Positions 11,719 through 22,671 of a DNA stretch of 64,000 nucleotides are shown in pieces. The translations under genes were made by a program, and so were the position numbers. The notes below the pieces were generated by a model, which made no database searches, was not told the origin of the DNA, and saw only the letters and a list, made by a program, of their open reading frames with translations. Source of the stretch: Brassica napus (taxonomy: Eukaryota > Streptophyta > Magnoliopsida > Brassicales > Brassicaceae); the NCBI RefSeq assembly GCF_020379485.1, contig NC_063448.1, positions 47,253,218 through 47,317,217 of the forward strand, in the 5' to 3' direction. Position 1 is the first letter of the stretch. Every line of letters begins with the position of its first letter.

Positions 11719-11838
11719 TATAAGATTGATGACTAAATGATCTTATTAGAATAGAGGGTTACACAATATATAGTAGTTACACGTAGGGTTTTGTACATCA
11801 AGATATTAACATATTGATATTTACATATATACTCTACA
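11719..11838 (-). repeat. 5' LTR of copia element I
   Basis: A 120-bp partner of 7203-7322, followed by the TCTCA target duplication at 11839-11843. Such short LTRs leave little room for promoter sequence; a TATATA-rich stretch lies near the outer end. Confidence 0.9.
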
Positions 11839-11902
11839 TCTCATAGATAGACGAAAAAACGAAGTAAGCTCATCCTAAACGTTAGTTAATAATTTAATGA
11901 TC

Positions 11903-12770
11903 GTATTAAAATGGATTTTTAACGTTAAAACCCCTCAACTATGTTTGTTTTGGGTAAAAACCTCTAAACTAAGTATTTACTGTAAAAGCCCCCAAACTAA
12001 CTTTATTTAATGAAATAAACCTTAACATGTCATAATTACCAATACTACCGGTAAATCTTTAGTTTAGGGGTTTCTACATTAAGTAAACATAGTTGAGGGG
12101 TTTTACCGTTAAAAATAAAAAAAATCAAAATTTTATAATATTATCTAAAAATCAGTAACTTAAATTTTCAAAATTAGCATTTTTAACTTTTTTTTGTAAA
12201 TATATGAGTTTGATGTGTTTTTAACATCAACATTATATATGTATAAATTAAAAATGTAAAAACCGAGAAAATATAACAAAAATTATATAAAGAATTTAGA
12301 CGCAGTAAGACTTTCTTCCCTAACTTCCGGATCAGACATATTCCAAGAGCACAAAATGCTATGGCGGACAAGCTTGCAAGTGGTGCGAGGAGTTCTCCTT
12401 TTGCTATGTTATATGTCAATTCAATACTTTCGGTTTGACTTTCTGAATCGCTCGGTCCAGTTACTTAGTTCTCGCTTACGTTGTCAAAAAAAATTACTAA
12501 TTTTTAAATAATATTATAAAATTTTGATTTTTTTGTTTTAAAAATTTTTAATGGTAAAACCCCTCAACTGTGTTTACTTAATGTAGAAACCCCTAAAGAT
12601 TTACCGATAGTAATGGTAATTATGATCTGTTACGGTTTAATTCATTAAATAACGTTAGTTCGAGAGTTTTTTTATTAAATACTTAGTTTGAGAGTTTTTA
12701 CCCAAAACAAACTTAGTAGAAGGGTTTTAACGTTAAAAATTCTATTAAAATGAATTTTATTTTTGAAATC
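11903..12770. repeat. Fold-back pair of MITE copies around a LINE remnant
   Basis: The left arm (about 11903-12170) and right arm (about 12493-12770) are near-perfect inverted copies. Each arm contains a roughly 200-bp MITE (11916-12115 and 12545-12739) that is itself palindromic at its ends: AACGTTAAAACCCCTCAAC at one end and GTTGAGGGGTTTTACCGTT at the other in the left copy. The spacer of about 320 bp is not part of the palindrome and holds the LINE fragment at 12306-12490. Confidence 0.7.
12306..12490 (+). pseudogene. C-terminal RNase H-type fragment of a LINE
   Basis: One frame reads RHIPRAQNAMADKLASGA followed by SSPFAMLYVNS. This is the C-terminal signature of plant non-LTR retrotransposon RNase H domains (the usual pattern is IPR..N..AD.LA, then a short tail). 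Stops follow, and the segment ends in TTGTCAAAAAAAA, a typical LINE tail. Only the last 60 or so residues remain. Confidence 0.65.
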
Positions 12771-13374
12771 GTATTAAAATGAGTAATCTGTGTAATGCAT
12801 TGAACGGTCTCACGTTCATCATGCAGCGTTTCTCAAAATCAAGATTTTTGTTTTACGACGTTACTTTTACGGGCTACCCATCTTGCCCTTTTATTCACGA
12901 TACCATCTAATCTTGGAACATAAATTCCACAATATTTAACGCTGGCTGTAAGAAATTTACCCGTCAGTGTTCTATAAAAGCATTCGTGGTCAAATATTTC
13001 GTGATAAATTAAAAAATGTAAGTACAAAAGATTCCCATTACAAAACAATCAATTCAAAATATATACATACGCACCCCACACTCACACTGCACAAGCTGAA
13101 CCCATTCTCAGAATACACAGACAAGGTCCATTAACGAGATGCCACGACCAGAACTGTTCTTTTATATACCAAAACATAGCAGATCTAACTCGTATTATAT
13201 CTTTCGATTCCACAAGAACAGTAAATAGTAGATAGTTTCAAGTTTCATATGCCTCAAAACTCTTTTAACAGTATTGAACACCATAGCTAACGCCAATACA
13301 TATACAGCCCACAGCTAGAGAATGAGCCTTTCATTTACTTGCAATTAATAGTTAACACTGAGAGATCAACAAAC
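12771..13374. other. Non-coding sequence downstream of the TPR pseudogene
   Basis: I looked here on the minus strand for the remaining TPR exons and found none. A short open frame at 12839-13048 has no family features. No repeat ends were recognised. Confidence 0.4.
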
Positions 13375-13837
13375 AAAACACATACCTTTGTGCAGTCTGA
13401 CACAGCCTTCTTGTACTCTCCAACTTCTTTGTTATAACACGGAGCCCTAGTCGAAAGAACTTCCGCTGATCCAGCTTCATCCCCAGTTTTCTCCATAAGA
13501 ATCACAGCCCAAGAGAGTCACTTTATAGCATCAGCATACTGACCTTGCATGATCTGGCTATCAACCCCTTAACTTTAGCTGATACAGCTGTTACACGAAC
13601 AACCACCACCCGAATCAGCCCAACCGTCAAAACTTTCAAATCCCCAATCTTCAGCCGGTGCAGCTGAGCTGTTACTGGAAGCAGAAAACATCCCTAATGG
13701 ATCATCGTTTCCACTTGAGGGTTGAGGAACAGTTGACTGCACACCAAAATCAATGTTCGAAGCACTGAAGCTACCACTGCTCGGATTCGATTGGACTGTG
13801 CTCTGAAAATTCCCAAAAGGATCGTTCTTTGCGTCGT
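13375..13837 (-). pseudogene. TPR-protein pseudogene, 3' part
   Basis: Right-to-left reading gives a DPFG-rich linker (NDPFGNFQST, then GNDDPLGMFSAS, then EDWGFESFDGWAD). TPR-like helices follow: QGQYADAIK, then a stop where Trp is expected, then LSWAVILMEKTGDEAGSAEV and GEYKKAVSDCTK, ending at a consensus donor near 13385. A frame change lies between the linker and the TPR block. The later exons are absent. The upstream half continues at 19121 beyond the CACTA insertion: joining the two across the duplicated CGT restores one frame through the insertion site. Gene order suggests orthology to At3g16760, a TPR-like protein of unknown role. Confidence 0.75.
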
Positions 13838-13849
13838 CACTACAAGAAA

Positions 13850-14310
13850 ACACGCCGAATTCCGACGTAGGTTCCGACAGACATCAATGTCGTCGGACAT
13901 TTGTGACGGATTACCGACCAATTTCCGACCAAATCCAAAAAATTGAAGTCGTCGGAATTCCGTCGGCCATTTCCGACGGAACTCTGACGAAACAAGGGTC
14001 GTCGGAATTTTCCGACGACTTTTCGACGACATTCCGATAAAAAATGTAACCGTTGTAGTCGTCAGAAGTTCGTCGGTATATTCCGACGAATCTACGACGA
14101 CATTCCGATTAACAGTAAAGTCGTCGGAATTCCGTCGGAATTTTTCGACGAATTTCCGACGAACCATGTGACCGTTGCCGACAAATATATATGACCGTTG
14201 TATAGCCGTTTGAGATTGGACAATACCGACGGAATTCCGACGGACTGCTTTACATCCGTCAGAATTTCGTCGGAAAGTCGTCGGAGGGCCGTAAGCAATT
14301 TCCTATAAAT
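13850..14310. repeat. Left subterminal repeat array of the CACTA element
   Basis: Many copies of TCGTCGGAA, TTCCGACGA and close variants in both orientations, spaced about 15-25 bp. In CACTA elements such arrays are the binding sites of the TNPA-type protein that brings the two ends together. Confidence 0.85.
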
Positions 14311-14387
14311 ACAACCCCTCCTCATTCAAATCATTCACACTTCATTCTCTCTTCATTCTCTTTAGTCATAACAATTCCGTGAAAATC

Positions 14388-15304
14388 ATGTCTTCAGAAG
14401 TTTATTATCGTTCGTGGATGGATAAACCTCATTTGGATCCGAACACCAATTTGCTTACGAAAGAATACGTTCAAGGGATTGGAGAATTCATGAGGCTTGT
14501 TCAACAGCAACCGGATGCAAAAAGTGGTATGTTAAGATGTTCCTGCTCTTCTTGCAATAATAATAAGGTTATAAAAGAATTTGATGTTTGGACTCATTTG
14601 TATATGAAAGGGTTTTCACGTAATTATAAAGTTTGGTACATTCATGGGGAAACTAGTTATGAATATGGTAGTACTAGCGAACCTCAGCCTGTTAGTGAAC
14701 TTCAGCCTGATATTAGGTTAGAAGAATCTAGAACGGATATAGATTATGGTGTAGGTACTGAGCAGATGGTACATGATCATTATAGAGGGAAGAACCAAAT
14801 CCTGAATCTAGGAGATTTTTTGACATGTTGGATGCAGTAAAACAACCTTTGTATCAAAATTGTAGAGATGGTCATTCAGTCTTATCATCTGCAACTAGAT
14901 TAATGGGTATTAAGACAGACTAAAATTTGGCTGAAGAATGTATGGATGCGATTACTAATTTTGTCAAAGGTATTCTACCTGATGATAACCTTGCACCGGG
15001 TTCATACTACGAGGTTCAGAAACTTGTTGCAGGTCTTCAACTACCGTATGAAGTGATAGATGTATGTATTGACAACTGCATGATCTACTGGAGAGCGGAT
15101 GAGACATGGAATGTATGCAAATTTTGTGGAAAACCTCGTTATCAGGAGACGAGGGGAAGAGTTCCGATCCCATTCAAAAGAATGTGGTATTTGCCTTTGA
15201 CGGAAAGATTGAAGAGGTTGTATCAGTGTGAGCGCACAGCAAAAGCAATGAGATGGCATGCAGAGGTTGGGGAGTTTGATGAAGATTCAGAAGATTCTGA
15301 TTAG
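14388..15304 (+). pseudogene. CACTA TNP2-type transposase, truncated and frameshifted
   Basis: The start MSSEVYYRSWMDKPHLDPN, followed by the Cys-rich CSCSSCNNN and the block FDVWTHLYMKGF, is the transposase-associated domain that precedes TNP2. After a frame change near 14790 the second block begins EEPNPESRRFFDMLDA. TAA at 14921-14923 interrupts it. A conserved stretch follows: YWRADETWNVCKFCGKPRYQ, then PLTERLKRLYQ. After MRWHAE the frame jumps to an acidic tail (EDSEDSD) and stops, so the catalytic TNP2 core of several hundred residues has been deleted. This explains why the copy is non-autonomous. Confidence 0.85.
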
Positions 15305-15309
15305 TTTTT

Positions 15310-16020
15310 TTTTTATTATTAGTCCGTCGGAAATCCCGCGCAATATACCGACGACATAGCGACGACATTGGGTTTCATTGAAATTTGGAAAGGTCGTCGG
15401 TAATTCGTCGGAATATACCGACGACATTCCGACGAATTGGAAAAGTTCGTCGGAATGTCGTCGGTATATTCCGACGAATTACCGACGACATGTGTTTCTA
15501 AACAATTTCAATCATAAAAATCTATAAATTTAGATGCCAAAACTATGAAAATAACACATAATAAGTGTTTAGTATAGTATTAGCTCGCAACCGTTCAAAT
15601 ATAACAACTCATTAAAATATTTATGTATGCATATCATTCTTTTCATAACATCTCATCTTAACATTATATACTTATACAATCATATTCATATATAAGCTTA
15701 CACTACAAAAAAAGTTGATGTGTAAAATCGTGTTATAAAACATTTTTATTGTTAAATCTTTATGCAAATACTATATATATTATCAAAGATTTGGATTTTG
15801 CATTTAGAAACTTGAAATCAACATCCTAAACACAATGTCGTCGGAATTCCGTCGGAATATACTGACGGACACATTCCATCGGAATATACTGACGGACACA
15901 TTCCGTCGGAAATTAAATTTGCCCGGGAGAACCAAACCCCTTGAAAATTTTCGCGAATCGGCATTTGGTATATTTTAATTATACCGACGGAATACCGACG
16001 AAACCGTGTCCGTCGGAATC
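15310..16020. repeat. Internal CACTA spacer with TCGTCGG repeats
   Basis: Two clusters of the same TCGTCGGAA-type repeats (15325-15500 and 15835-16015) flank an A/T-rich stretch without coding potential. They sit between TNP2 and the promoter region of the TNPA-type gene, so they could let the protein act on its own promoter; that is inference. Confidence 0.6.
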
Positions 16021-16189
16021 TTCAGATATAATAACCCTCCTTCTTCCTTCTTCGTTATCTCAGCCTCTCTCTCAAAACGAACTCTCTCCGGCGATTTCTC
16101 CATCTCTCCGACGATTCCGGCCCTTCTCCACCTCTCTTCACCGGCGAATCCTCTTCTCACCCTCATTTCTCTTCCCCAAGCCCCAAATC

Positions 16190-18428
16190 ATGTGAGAATC
16201 ATCCCAAACCTTCTTTTATATCAATTGTTTAGGGTTTTGGAAGTTAGATCTCAGATTTTAGGTTATTTGATTGAAAATTTTAGGATTGAATGGATAGTTT
16301 AGGATATATAAGTTAGGATTGTTGTTTGGATTGTTGTTTTAGATTTTTTTGAACATTTTTTGATTTTTAAAAACGTTTTTTGATTTTTAAAAACGTTTTT
16401 TGATTTTTTTAAAACGTTTTTTTTTTTATTTTTAAAAATGTTTTTCAAGTTTCCAAGAATGAAATATATATAATAAAGCGTTTTTAAAATTTTTTAAAAA
16501 TATTTAACAACATTTTTCTATATTTACAAATTTTTTTATAATTTTGTATACATATATATATATATATATATATATAAATCATGTATAATAAAAATTTTAA
16601 ATTTTTTTATAATTTTTTATAAGTTTCCACTAATAAACTATGAATAATAAAACATTTTTTAAAAAAAAATTATAAATATTTAACAACATTTTTCTTCATT
16701 TATAAATTTTTATATAATTTTGTATACATATATATATATAAATCATGTATAATAAAAAATTTTAATTTTTTTTATTATTTTTTATAAGTTTCTAGTAATA
16801 AACTATGTATAATAAAAGGTTTAATAGTTTTTTTAAAACGTTTATAAAACCTTTTGTAAATATATAAATGAAAACATTAAAAATAGAAATGATTTGAAAA
16901 TATGTTTGATGTATTAATTTTTTTTTTTAGGGCCGAGGATGAACCCCGCCCCGCAGCCCGTCTTCGACGTAGTTCGGTGAGCAGTTCCCGTGCATCGGGA
17001 TCGTCTCATGACTCGGTTCCCGCATATATTCCCGCTCCAGCTCCCGCTGCCCCTCACGCTGCTGCTCAACAGGATCCGGGGGTCATGCCGGTTCATCTAT
17101 TGGTTCAACAACCAGGTCGAGAGCATCTCCCGGTTCTCCAACCCAACCCACGACGAGGCCATAGCACTTGGTTAGTATTTTTTTTTATTTGTACCGTTAT
17201 GTTTTTTTCCTTTAGTTAACTTGCTAACTTGTATTTTTTTTAAAGGTTCACTAAGTCGAAAAATGGCATTAGCCGGAGCATCAACCAGATGATGTACTCC
17301 ATGCTCCGTTTTGGATATCCAAAGTGGAGTGTGATCCCTTCCGACGAACGAGAGTTGTGGTTTCGTCTGTTTGCGGTATAGTAACTCTTTATTTTTTTAA
17401 AGTTTTTACATTTTTTTAATATATTTACTTATTAAATTGTGTTTGTTTTGTAGCAAGAGTTCAACTGGCACTCCGATCTTACGGAAACAGTCCGTAAGAA
17501 ATTCAACGAAAAGGCCATGGACTCTTATACAAAGCAGATAAACGCGTGGAAGACAGTTTGGCAGAAGAACAAGAGGCCACGGTTCATCAACGGGACGGTG
17601 TGGGAGCAGTTGATAGCTCATTGGGAGAAGGAAGAAACTGCAGAGACGTCTTCTAGGAACTCCAAGAACCGGAAGAGCGATCGTGGCGGGAAAGGTATGT
17701 ATGTGCACAACCTCGGCGCTTGCTCTATGTCTACTAAGGAGGATGAACTTGTAAGTTTTTTATTATTATTTATTTTTATATTTTTTAAATAAATATTTTA
17801 TATATTCCTTGGCTAATAATGGCGGTTTTTTTAGATCGAAGCAAATGACGGTAATCCCGTTATTCGTCTCCAACTCATTAAGGTGGCTCACACTAACAAG
17901 ACGACGGGTCAAATTCAGGACCCCGTGATCAAAGGTGTCGTTGATTTGGTGGAAGCTGAAATAGTATCTCAATCTCAGCCTCTCTCTGATGACGGCGACT
18001 CTACGAGAGCTTCAACCAACTTGTCTCTATTGCAAATAAATGAGATGGTTGAAAAGGTAATTTTTTTTATTAATATATATTTTTTATAATGTCGATTACT
18101 AACTTGTCCATATTTACTTACTTTAAATATTTTGTAGGCGGTTCCTAAAAGGAAAGGAGGCCGTTTAGTTGGGTTGGCCCGCCGTGCTTCTTCGTATCTG
18201 GCATCTTCTTCGCAAGCTCCGTATGCCGATCCCATGATTCTCGAGGAGATACATGACAAAGATGAACGGATTGGGGCATTGGAGGAGCAGAACACCACTA
18301 TCCTTTCGGAGAATGCCACTATCCGTTCGGAGAATGCCACTATCCTTGCTGAGATGGCATCCCAGAAGAAGTTCAACACCGAGATAATGCAGAAGCTAGA
18401 TCGCTTGATGTCTTCGAGTTCATCTTAG
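16190..18428 (+). CDS. TNPA-type plant transposase protein (Ptta/En/Spm family), six exons
   Basis: Model: AT at 16190-16191, then 16931-17170, 17246-17375, 17454-17750, 17835-18056 and 18138-18428. All introns are GT-AG, the phases agree and the sum is 1,182 nt (393 residues). The start codon is split: AT ends exon 1 and G opens exon 2 after a 739-nt intron, giving [16 protein letters not shown]. Domains: a Ser/Pro/Ala-rich N-terminus; [11 protein letters not shown]; the conserved plant transposase block (about 100-225, with [13 protein letters not shown] and [16 protein letters not shown]); and a C-terminal coiled coil (about 330-385, [17 protein letters not shown]) ending in a Ser run. A pyrimidine-rich leader precedes it (about 16020-16190). 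The family role is binding subterminal repeats. No lesions were seen. Exon 1 is inferred from splice signals only. Confidence 0.8.
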
Positions 18429-18639
18429 TTTTTTCGGCTTTTTAAAACTTTCGAAATGTTTTTTTTCTATTTCAGTTTGTATGAATTTTAAACTTTCTGA
18501 ATGTTTTTTTTCTATTTCGGTTTGTATGAATTTAAATTATATAATATTATTAGTTTTAAATTTCTGATTTTTTTAATTTATTAATATAAAAAAATATATA
18601 AAAATGCAAAATTAATTCATTTTTAAAATTTATATAATT

Positions 18640-19105
18640 CGGTATATTCCGACGGATAATGGTCGTCGGAATATACCGACGGACAAATATCCGTCGGAAT
18701 GTACCGACGAACCAATTTTCGTCGGAATATACCGACGATCAAATATCCGCCGGTATATTCCGACGACCATTGTCCGTCGGAAAATACCGACGCCCAAAGT
18801 TCGTCGGAATACACCGAGGAATCCACTACGTCGGAATTGTCCGAGGATTGTTCTCCGTCGGTACCTAATTTTTCCGATGAACTCTGGTCTCGTGTGTCCG
18901 CATCGTAATATCGTCGGAAGTTCGTCATAATGACGTTTCTCGGTATTCGTCAGAAAGTCGTCGGAAGTTCTGACGAAATTCCGACGAATTTTTTTTTTCC
19001 GACAAAACGATACCGACGGACAGGTTCGTCGGAAATTCGTCGGAATCTGTCTATTCCGACGAATTTCCGACGATTTCGGCCATCAGAAATTCAGAATCCC
19101 CTTGT
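18640..19105. repeat. Right subterminal repeat array of the CACTA element
   Basis: The same TCGTCGGAA and TTCCGACGA motifs, about two dozen copies in both orientations. Frames through it on both strands give VGIYRRT-like periodic peptides that are repeat artefacts. Near-identical arrays recur in inverse orientation at 61800-62250 and 63300-63770. Confidence 0.85.
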
Positions 19106-19120
19106 TTTCTTGTAGTGCGT

Positions 19121-19459
19121 TATTAGCCTTTCGTGAAGATTTTGATCCGAAACCAACCAAACAACCAAACGGATCCTTGTCCGAAGGAAGACCAGAGCCA
19201 CTTAGATTGCTATGCTCCCAGACATACTCTTAACGTTACTATTAGCATTAACACCTTAACCTGAAGCTGGAGGTGCTTTCTTCGACGGCACGTTTCCACT
19301 AGATTTCCCAAACAAGCTCGGATCTTTATTTACAATCCCAATACCCGAACCGGATCCGTTTAGAGGTTTGCATTGGCTCGATCCGAGACCGAGATCAAAA
19401 TCAAAGGTATTGATCGACGACGACGATCCGGATGATCTCTTCCCCAAGTTCGAATTCAT
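19121..19459 (-). pseudogene. TPR-protein pseudogene, 5' part
   Basis: The start at 19459 gives MNSNLGKRSSGSSSSINTFD and a Gly/Ser-rich N-terminus with FDLGLGS and SLFGKSSGN. A stop at 19256-19258 interrupts it after PPASG. Coding similarity continues (GVNANSNVKSMSG), then one base appears lost before SNLSGSGLPSDKDPFG and GFGSKSSRKANN, where the CACTA element is inserted. The same stop and frame change are present in the inverted copy at 62944-63285, so the gene was already damaged when that copy arose. The first coding block, the leader and some upstream DNA are kept in both copies. Confidence 0.75.
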
Positions 19460-19644
19460 GTTAAAGTTTCAGATCGCGAAGAACCCGCCGCGGAGATTCT
19501 TTGAATACATAACTAAAATAAAACTTTACAAAAAGACCCCTCTTGTTTGAGTTTCCATTCAATTTACCCCATTACTTTTATTTACCATTATATAACAATT
19601 TTTGCAGTAAAAACTTTATAAAATCTAAAACAAACAATAAAAAA

Positions 19645-19995
19645 TAGAGAAATTCCCTAGGATATACCTAAAAAAAGTTTTTTTTATCACAAATATAAAC
19701 CTTAAAAATAAAAATGACCAAAAATAGACTTAAATGTTTTATCAAAAGAAGTAAATATACACTTATAAAAAATACATAGACATTACGGTTTAGAGTTAAG
19801 GGTTGGAGTTTAGTGTTTAAGGTTTAGGGTTTAGAGTTGAGGAGTGGGGTTTTCAGGATATGATTTCAAATTTTAAAAAATTAAAAAAAAATTAAAATTT
19901 TCAAAATAAAAATTGTTATTTTGGTCATTTTAGTTTTTGAGGTCTATTTTTGTGACAAAAACTTAAAAATGTCTATTTGAGAGAATTGCCCATAA
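19645..19995. repeat. Dispersed MITE-like repeat
   Basis: The segment opens with AGAGAAATTCCCTAGG and closes with GAGAGAATTGCCC, giving loosely inverted ends. The interior contains a run of TTAGGGTTTAGAGTT-type words and A/T-rich DNA. No target duplication was resolved. The left 20 bp are also present at the edge of the inverted duplicate near 62737-62760. Confidence 0.4.
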
Positions 19996-22060
19996 AAAAT
20001 ATCTTTTTTAATTACATAAACTGTACATATATATATATAAAATATTAATTTATAATTTTAATGGAACTACATATTTATATATAATTTTTAAAAATGTGGT
20101 ATCTTATTAATCGGTAAAATTATTAATTTATCAAGTTAATTTATAAAACTTATATTGTAAATTACTATGTTATAATGATAAAGTATGTTTTATAATTCAG
20201 TTATTTCATAATTTGATTACCCTTAGTTTTACACATTAGAAGCTAATTTATAGTATAGTTAGTTTGTTACAACTTACACGTCAACCTATGTGAATTGTTG
20301 ATTCTGTTTCTTTGTCAAAAAAAATTATTGCATATGTTCATATTATGTTAACTGCATCTTTGTGATTGGAATAAGTTTGTTGGTAAGATAATGCAATGAT
20401 TATGTGAATTGCTGATTCGGTCTAAAATTAAAATTGTTAGGTGAATCGTTCATAAATGGTAAAGGCTTATGTCTATACTGACAAGTATCATGGGCTTGGT
20501 ATCAAAACAACACAAAACAATATATGCTTCACTAGAACACTGGTTTTATTTCAAAGAAAAAGTTGATAAAAACTTTGAAAGAATTCATAAACGATGGAAT
20601 CTCAGGATGACAGTGGTGGGACTGGGAGGCAAATGAACATTTGCAAAGATGGTGAAGCTATGTCATTATTATCATCAACTTTGTTATCATCATCACAATA
20701 ATTTTACCATCATAATCGCATCAACACCACTACATTATTACTACAACATTATCCCTTATCACTATAACATCATTATCATTTTTGATCCATGCATAAGCAT
20801 ATCACCATACAAATCTAAACAAAAGAGAGTAAATAATATTCAGTAATATTTTTAATTTGTACTGCACTATACATTGCTCATAATTTACTCATATTTTTAT
20901 TAATTTTTGCTCCAGTGAGTTACTATTATTATCATCAACTTTGTTATCATCATCGCAATAGTTTTGAAATATGATGTAGACTTATGCACTACATATACAC
21001 ACCAACTAAATTATAAACAGATTTTTATCATTAGAACATTATTATCTCAATAGAAACTCTATAAATTAATATTCCATCTCTCTCTTTTTTGGCCGCATCC
21101 CTTTTTTTCAATTCTAAAAGTCTTCTTTTCATCTTTCAATCATCTAAGTAAATGTAGTTCTTACGAAACACTAGTTTTGTTCTTCGTGATCTGTTTATAA
21201 ATTGCTAAATTTAAAGGGAAGCTTCTGATTTTGTTGATCAACAGGCTTCTCTTCCAAATCTACAACACGTAGAAATGAGTTTGTACATTGTATTTGAGTA
21301 TCATGTTTTTGGTTCTCCGGTTGAAGGTATCTGGAATGATTTCCAGGTTCCAATGTACGACGACGACGAGATCAACGCCGTTGATACTTCTTATGAAGTT
21401 TCTCCTGTTAGAAAGCCCATATTGTTGAAGAAGCTAGTAAAAATATCAGTTCTCAGAGACAATACAAAATAATCGGTTAAGAAGAAATCATTTAAATTCT
21501 TGAAAGATATTAAAAAAAAAATAGCAAAAAAATTAAATCTTCAGAAGCAGCTGATCCAGTCTCAGACATCTAGAATTGATAAAGATACAGAAGGGACGTC
21601 ATTCTCTATCATCTGTCCATTCTTTCTGCTGCAATGAATTCAGTCAACCTCCAAGACTATCACTCTGATCTCTCTAGAGTTTGTAAAGCAGCTCAAGTCA
21701 AGTATCTTCTACTCCGTAAATGATGAAGCTTTTTATGAGTGGCAACTTGGTTTGTGATGTTAACTCAAGCTTATCTTATCTCTCTCTTAACCCTTTTATG
21801 ATAGATTTAGAATCTCTGATGTGATTTCACATTAAACTAGACACATCTCAACTGAATATAATATTATTAGACAATGTCTTTATAATCAGAAAAATTAATA
21901 TTCAGTACATCAATAAATCAATAAAATTTAGCTTAAACATGACATAAGTTGAAAAATAATAAAAGAAAGATTTTTAAAAATTTATATAAATACATAGCCT
22001 CGTAAAAATCATTAATAATAAACTTAATTACGTGAAAACATATCATATGAATACTATGAT
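19996..22060. other. AT-rich intergenic DNA without recognised genes
   Basis: Two short blocks are related to each other: 20595-20660 and about 22040-22110 share a GGTGGGA...TTTGCAAAGAT(T/G)GTGAA(A/G)CTA pattern. ATCATCA-rich low-complexity sequence follows the first block and is partly repeated near 20925-20960. A 65-codon frame at 21275-21472 (MSLYIVFEYHVFGSPVEG) has no recognised family. Confidence 0.4.
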
Positions 22061-22065
22061 GGTTG

Positions 22066-22390
22066 TGGTGGGAGACGAAAGAACGTTTGCAAAGATTGTG
22101 AAACTACGTTTCAGGCAATTGGAGAAGGTGATAACATCGGGATGAAGTGTATGTATGTGACGAAGCTCACACCTCTGATGGATGTAGTTTACGTTTGTAA
22201 CATCTTAAACAACTTTGGAGTATACATCATGTGAAGGTCATTAGCAACTTCCATACCAGTTACGCATTTGTCAACTTCTACAAGGAAGAAGATATGTTTG
22301 ATGTTATTTTGGAGTTGGATGGATCTATTTGGGATAAACAAGTCATTCGAGTGGAGGTTTCTCGAATAGGATTTTATAAGTTTACTTGAG
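22066..22390 (+). pseudogene. Unrecognised coding-like fragment, possibly RRM-derived
   Basis: One frame reads GGRRKNVCKDCETTFQAIG and continues to DVVYVCNILNNFGVYIM before a stop. After a frame change it continues SNFHTSYAFVNFYKEEDMFD and ELDGSIWDKQVIRVEVSR. The second part is reminiscent of an RNA-recognition motif (an aromatic-rich AFVNF block followed by a helix and an 'I.V..S' end). The homology is weak and I cannot name a parent gene. Confidence 0.3.
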
Positions 22391-22671
22391 GATATGCTGA
22401 TGTAGAAAGGTTGATGGATAGTTTTGTTATCTTTGATGGTTTTTGTAGAACTTTGGATACCATTTTTTGGTTAAGGTTTTGTAAAGAATACAATGCTTCA
22501 AAATAAAATTCGATGATCATGTTACTCTTTTAATTTTTCTTGTATGATTTATGAAAATTTTCCCTTACAGAATATATGTTCATGTATTTTGTGCATGAAA
22601 TGACTAACTCTAGTCTACTAACTCGTACCAGCCTAGTGCAAAGTAAACATCCCACTTTCTTGTGTAGTAAT

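Larger units (their letters stand above)
7203..11838 (-). mobile_element. Ty1/copia LTR retrotransposon with very short LTRs
   Basis: Complete structure in minus orientation: 5' LTR 11719-11838, primer-binding site 11706-11718, gag-pol remnant, purine tract near 7323-7333, and 3' LTR 7203-7322. The direct repeat TCTCA (7198-7202 and 11839-11843) is the 5-bp target duplication. The LTRs are only 120 bp each and differ at a few positions, so the insertion is fairly young although its coding region is already frameshifted. Domain order (protease, integrase, reverse transcriptase, RNase H) is that of copia elements. Confidence 0.92.
13838..19117 (+). mobile_element. CACTA (En/Spm) DNA transposon, 5.28 kb
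   Basis: The left end reads CACTACAAGAAAACA and the right end is its inverse (TGTTTTCTTGTAGTG). CGT is duplicated on both sides (13835-13837 and 19118-19120), the 3-bp target duplication of CACTA elements. Dense subterminal repeats of TCGTCGGAA and its inverse lie at both ends. The element carries a deleted TNP2-type transposase (14388-15304) and an apparently intact TNPA-type gene (16190-18428). It is inserted in the coding sequence of the TPR pseudogene. Without TNP2 it is non-autonomous, but its termini look fit for mobilisation in trans. Confidence 0.95.

Noticed and set aside
18623..18928. VGIYRRT/SSEYTDD-like peptides on both strands, also at 62069-62294 and 63495-63780
   Set aside because: They follow the CACTA subterminal TCGTCGGAA repeats. 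Several overlapping frames on both strands show the same periodicity, so they are not genes.
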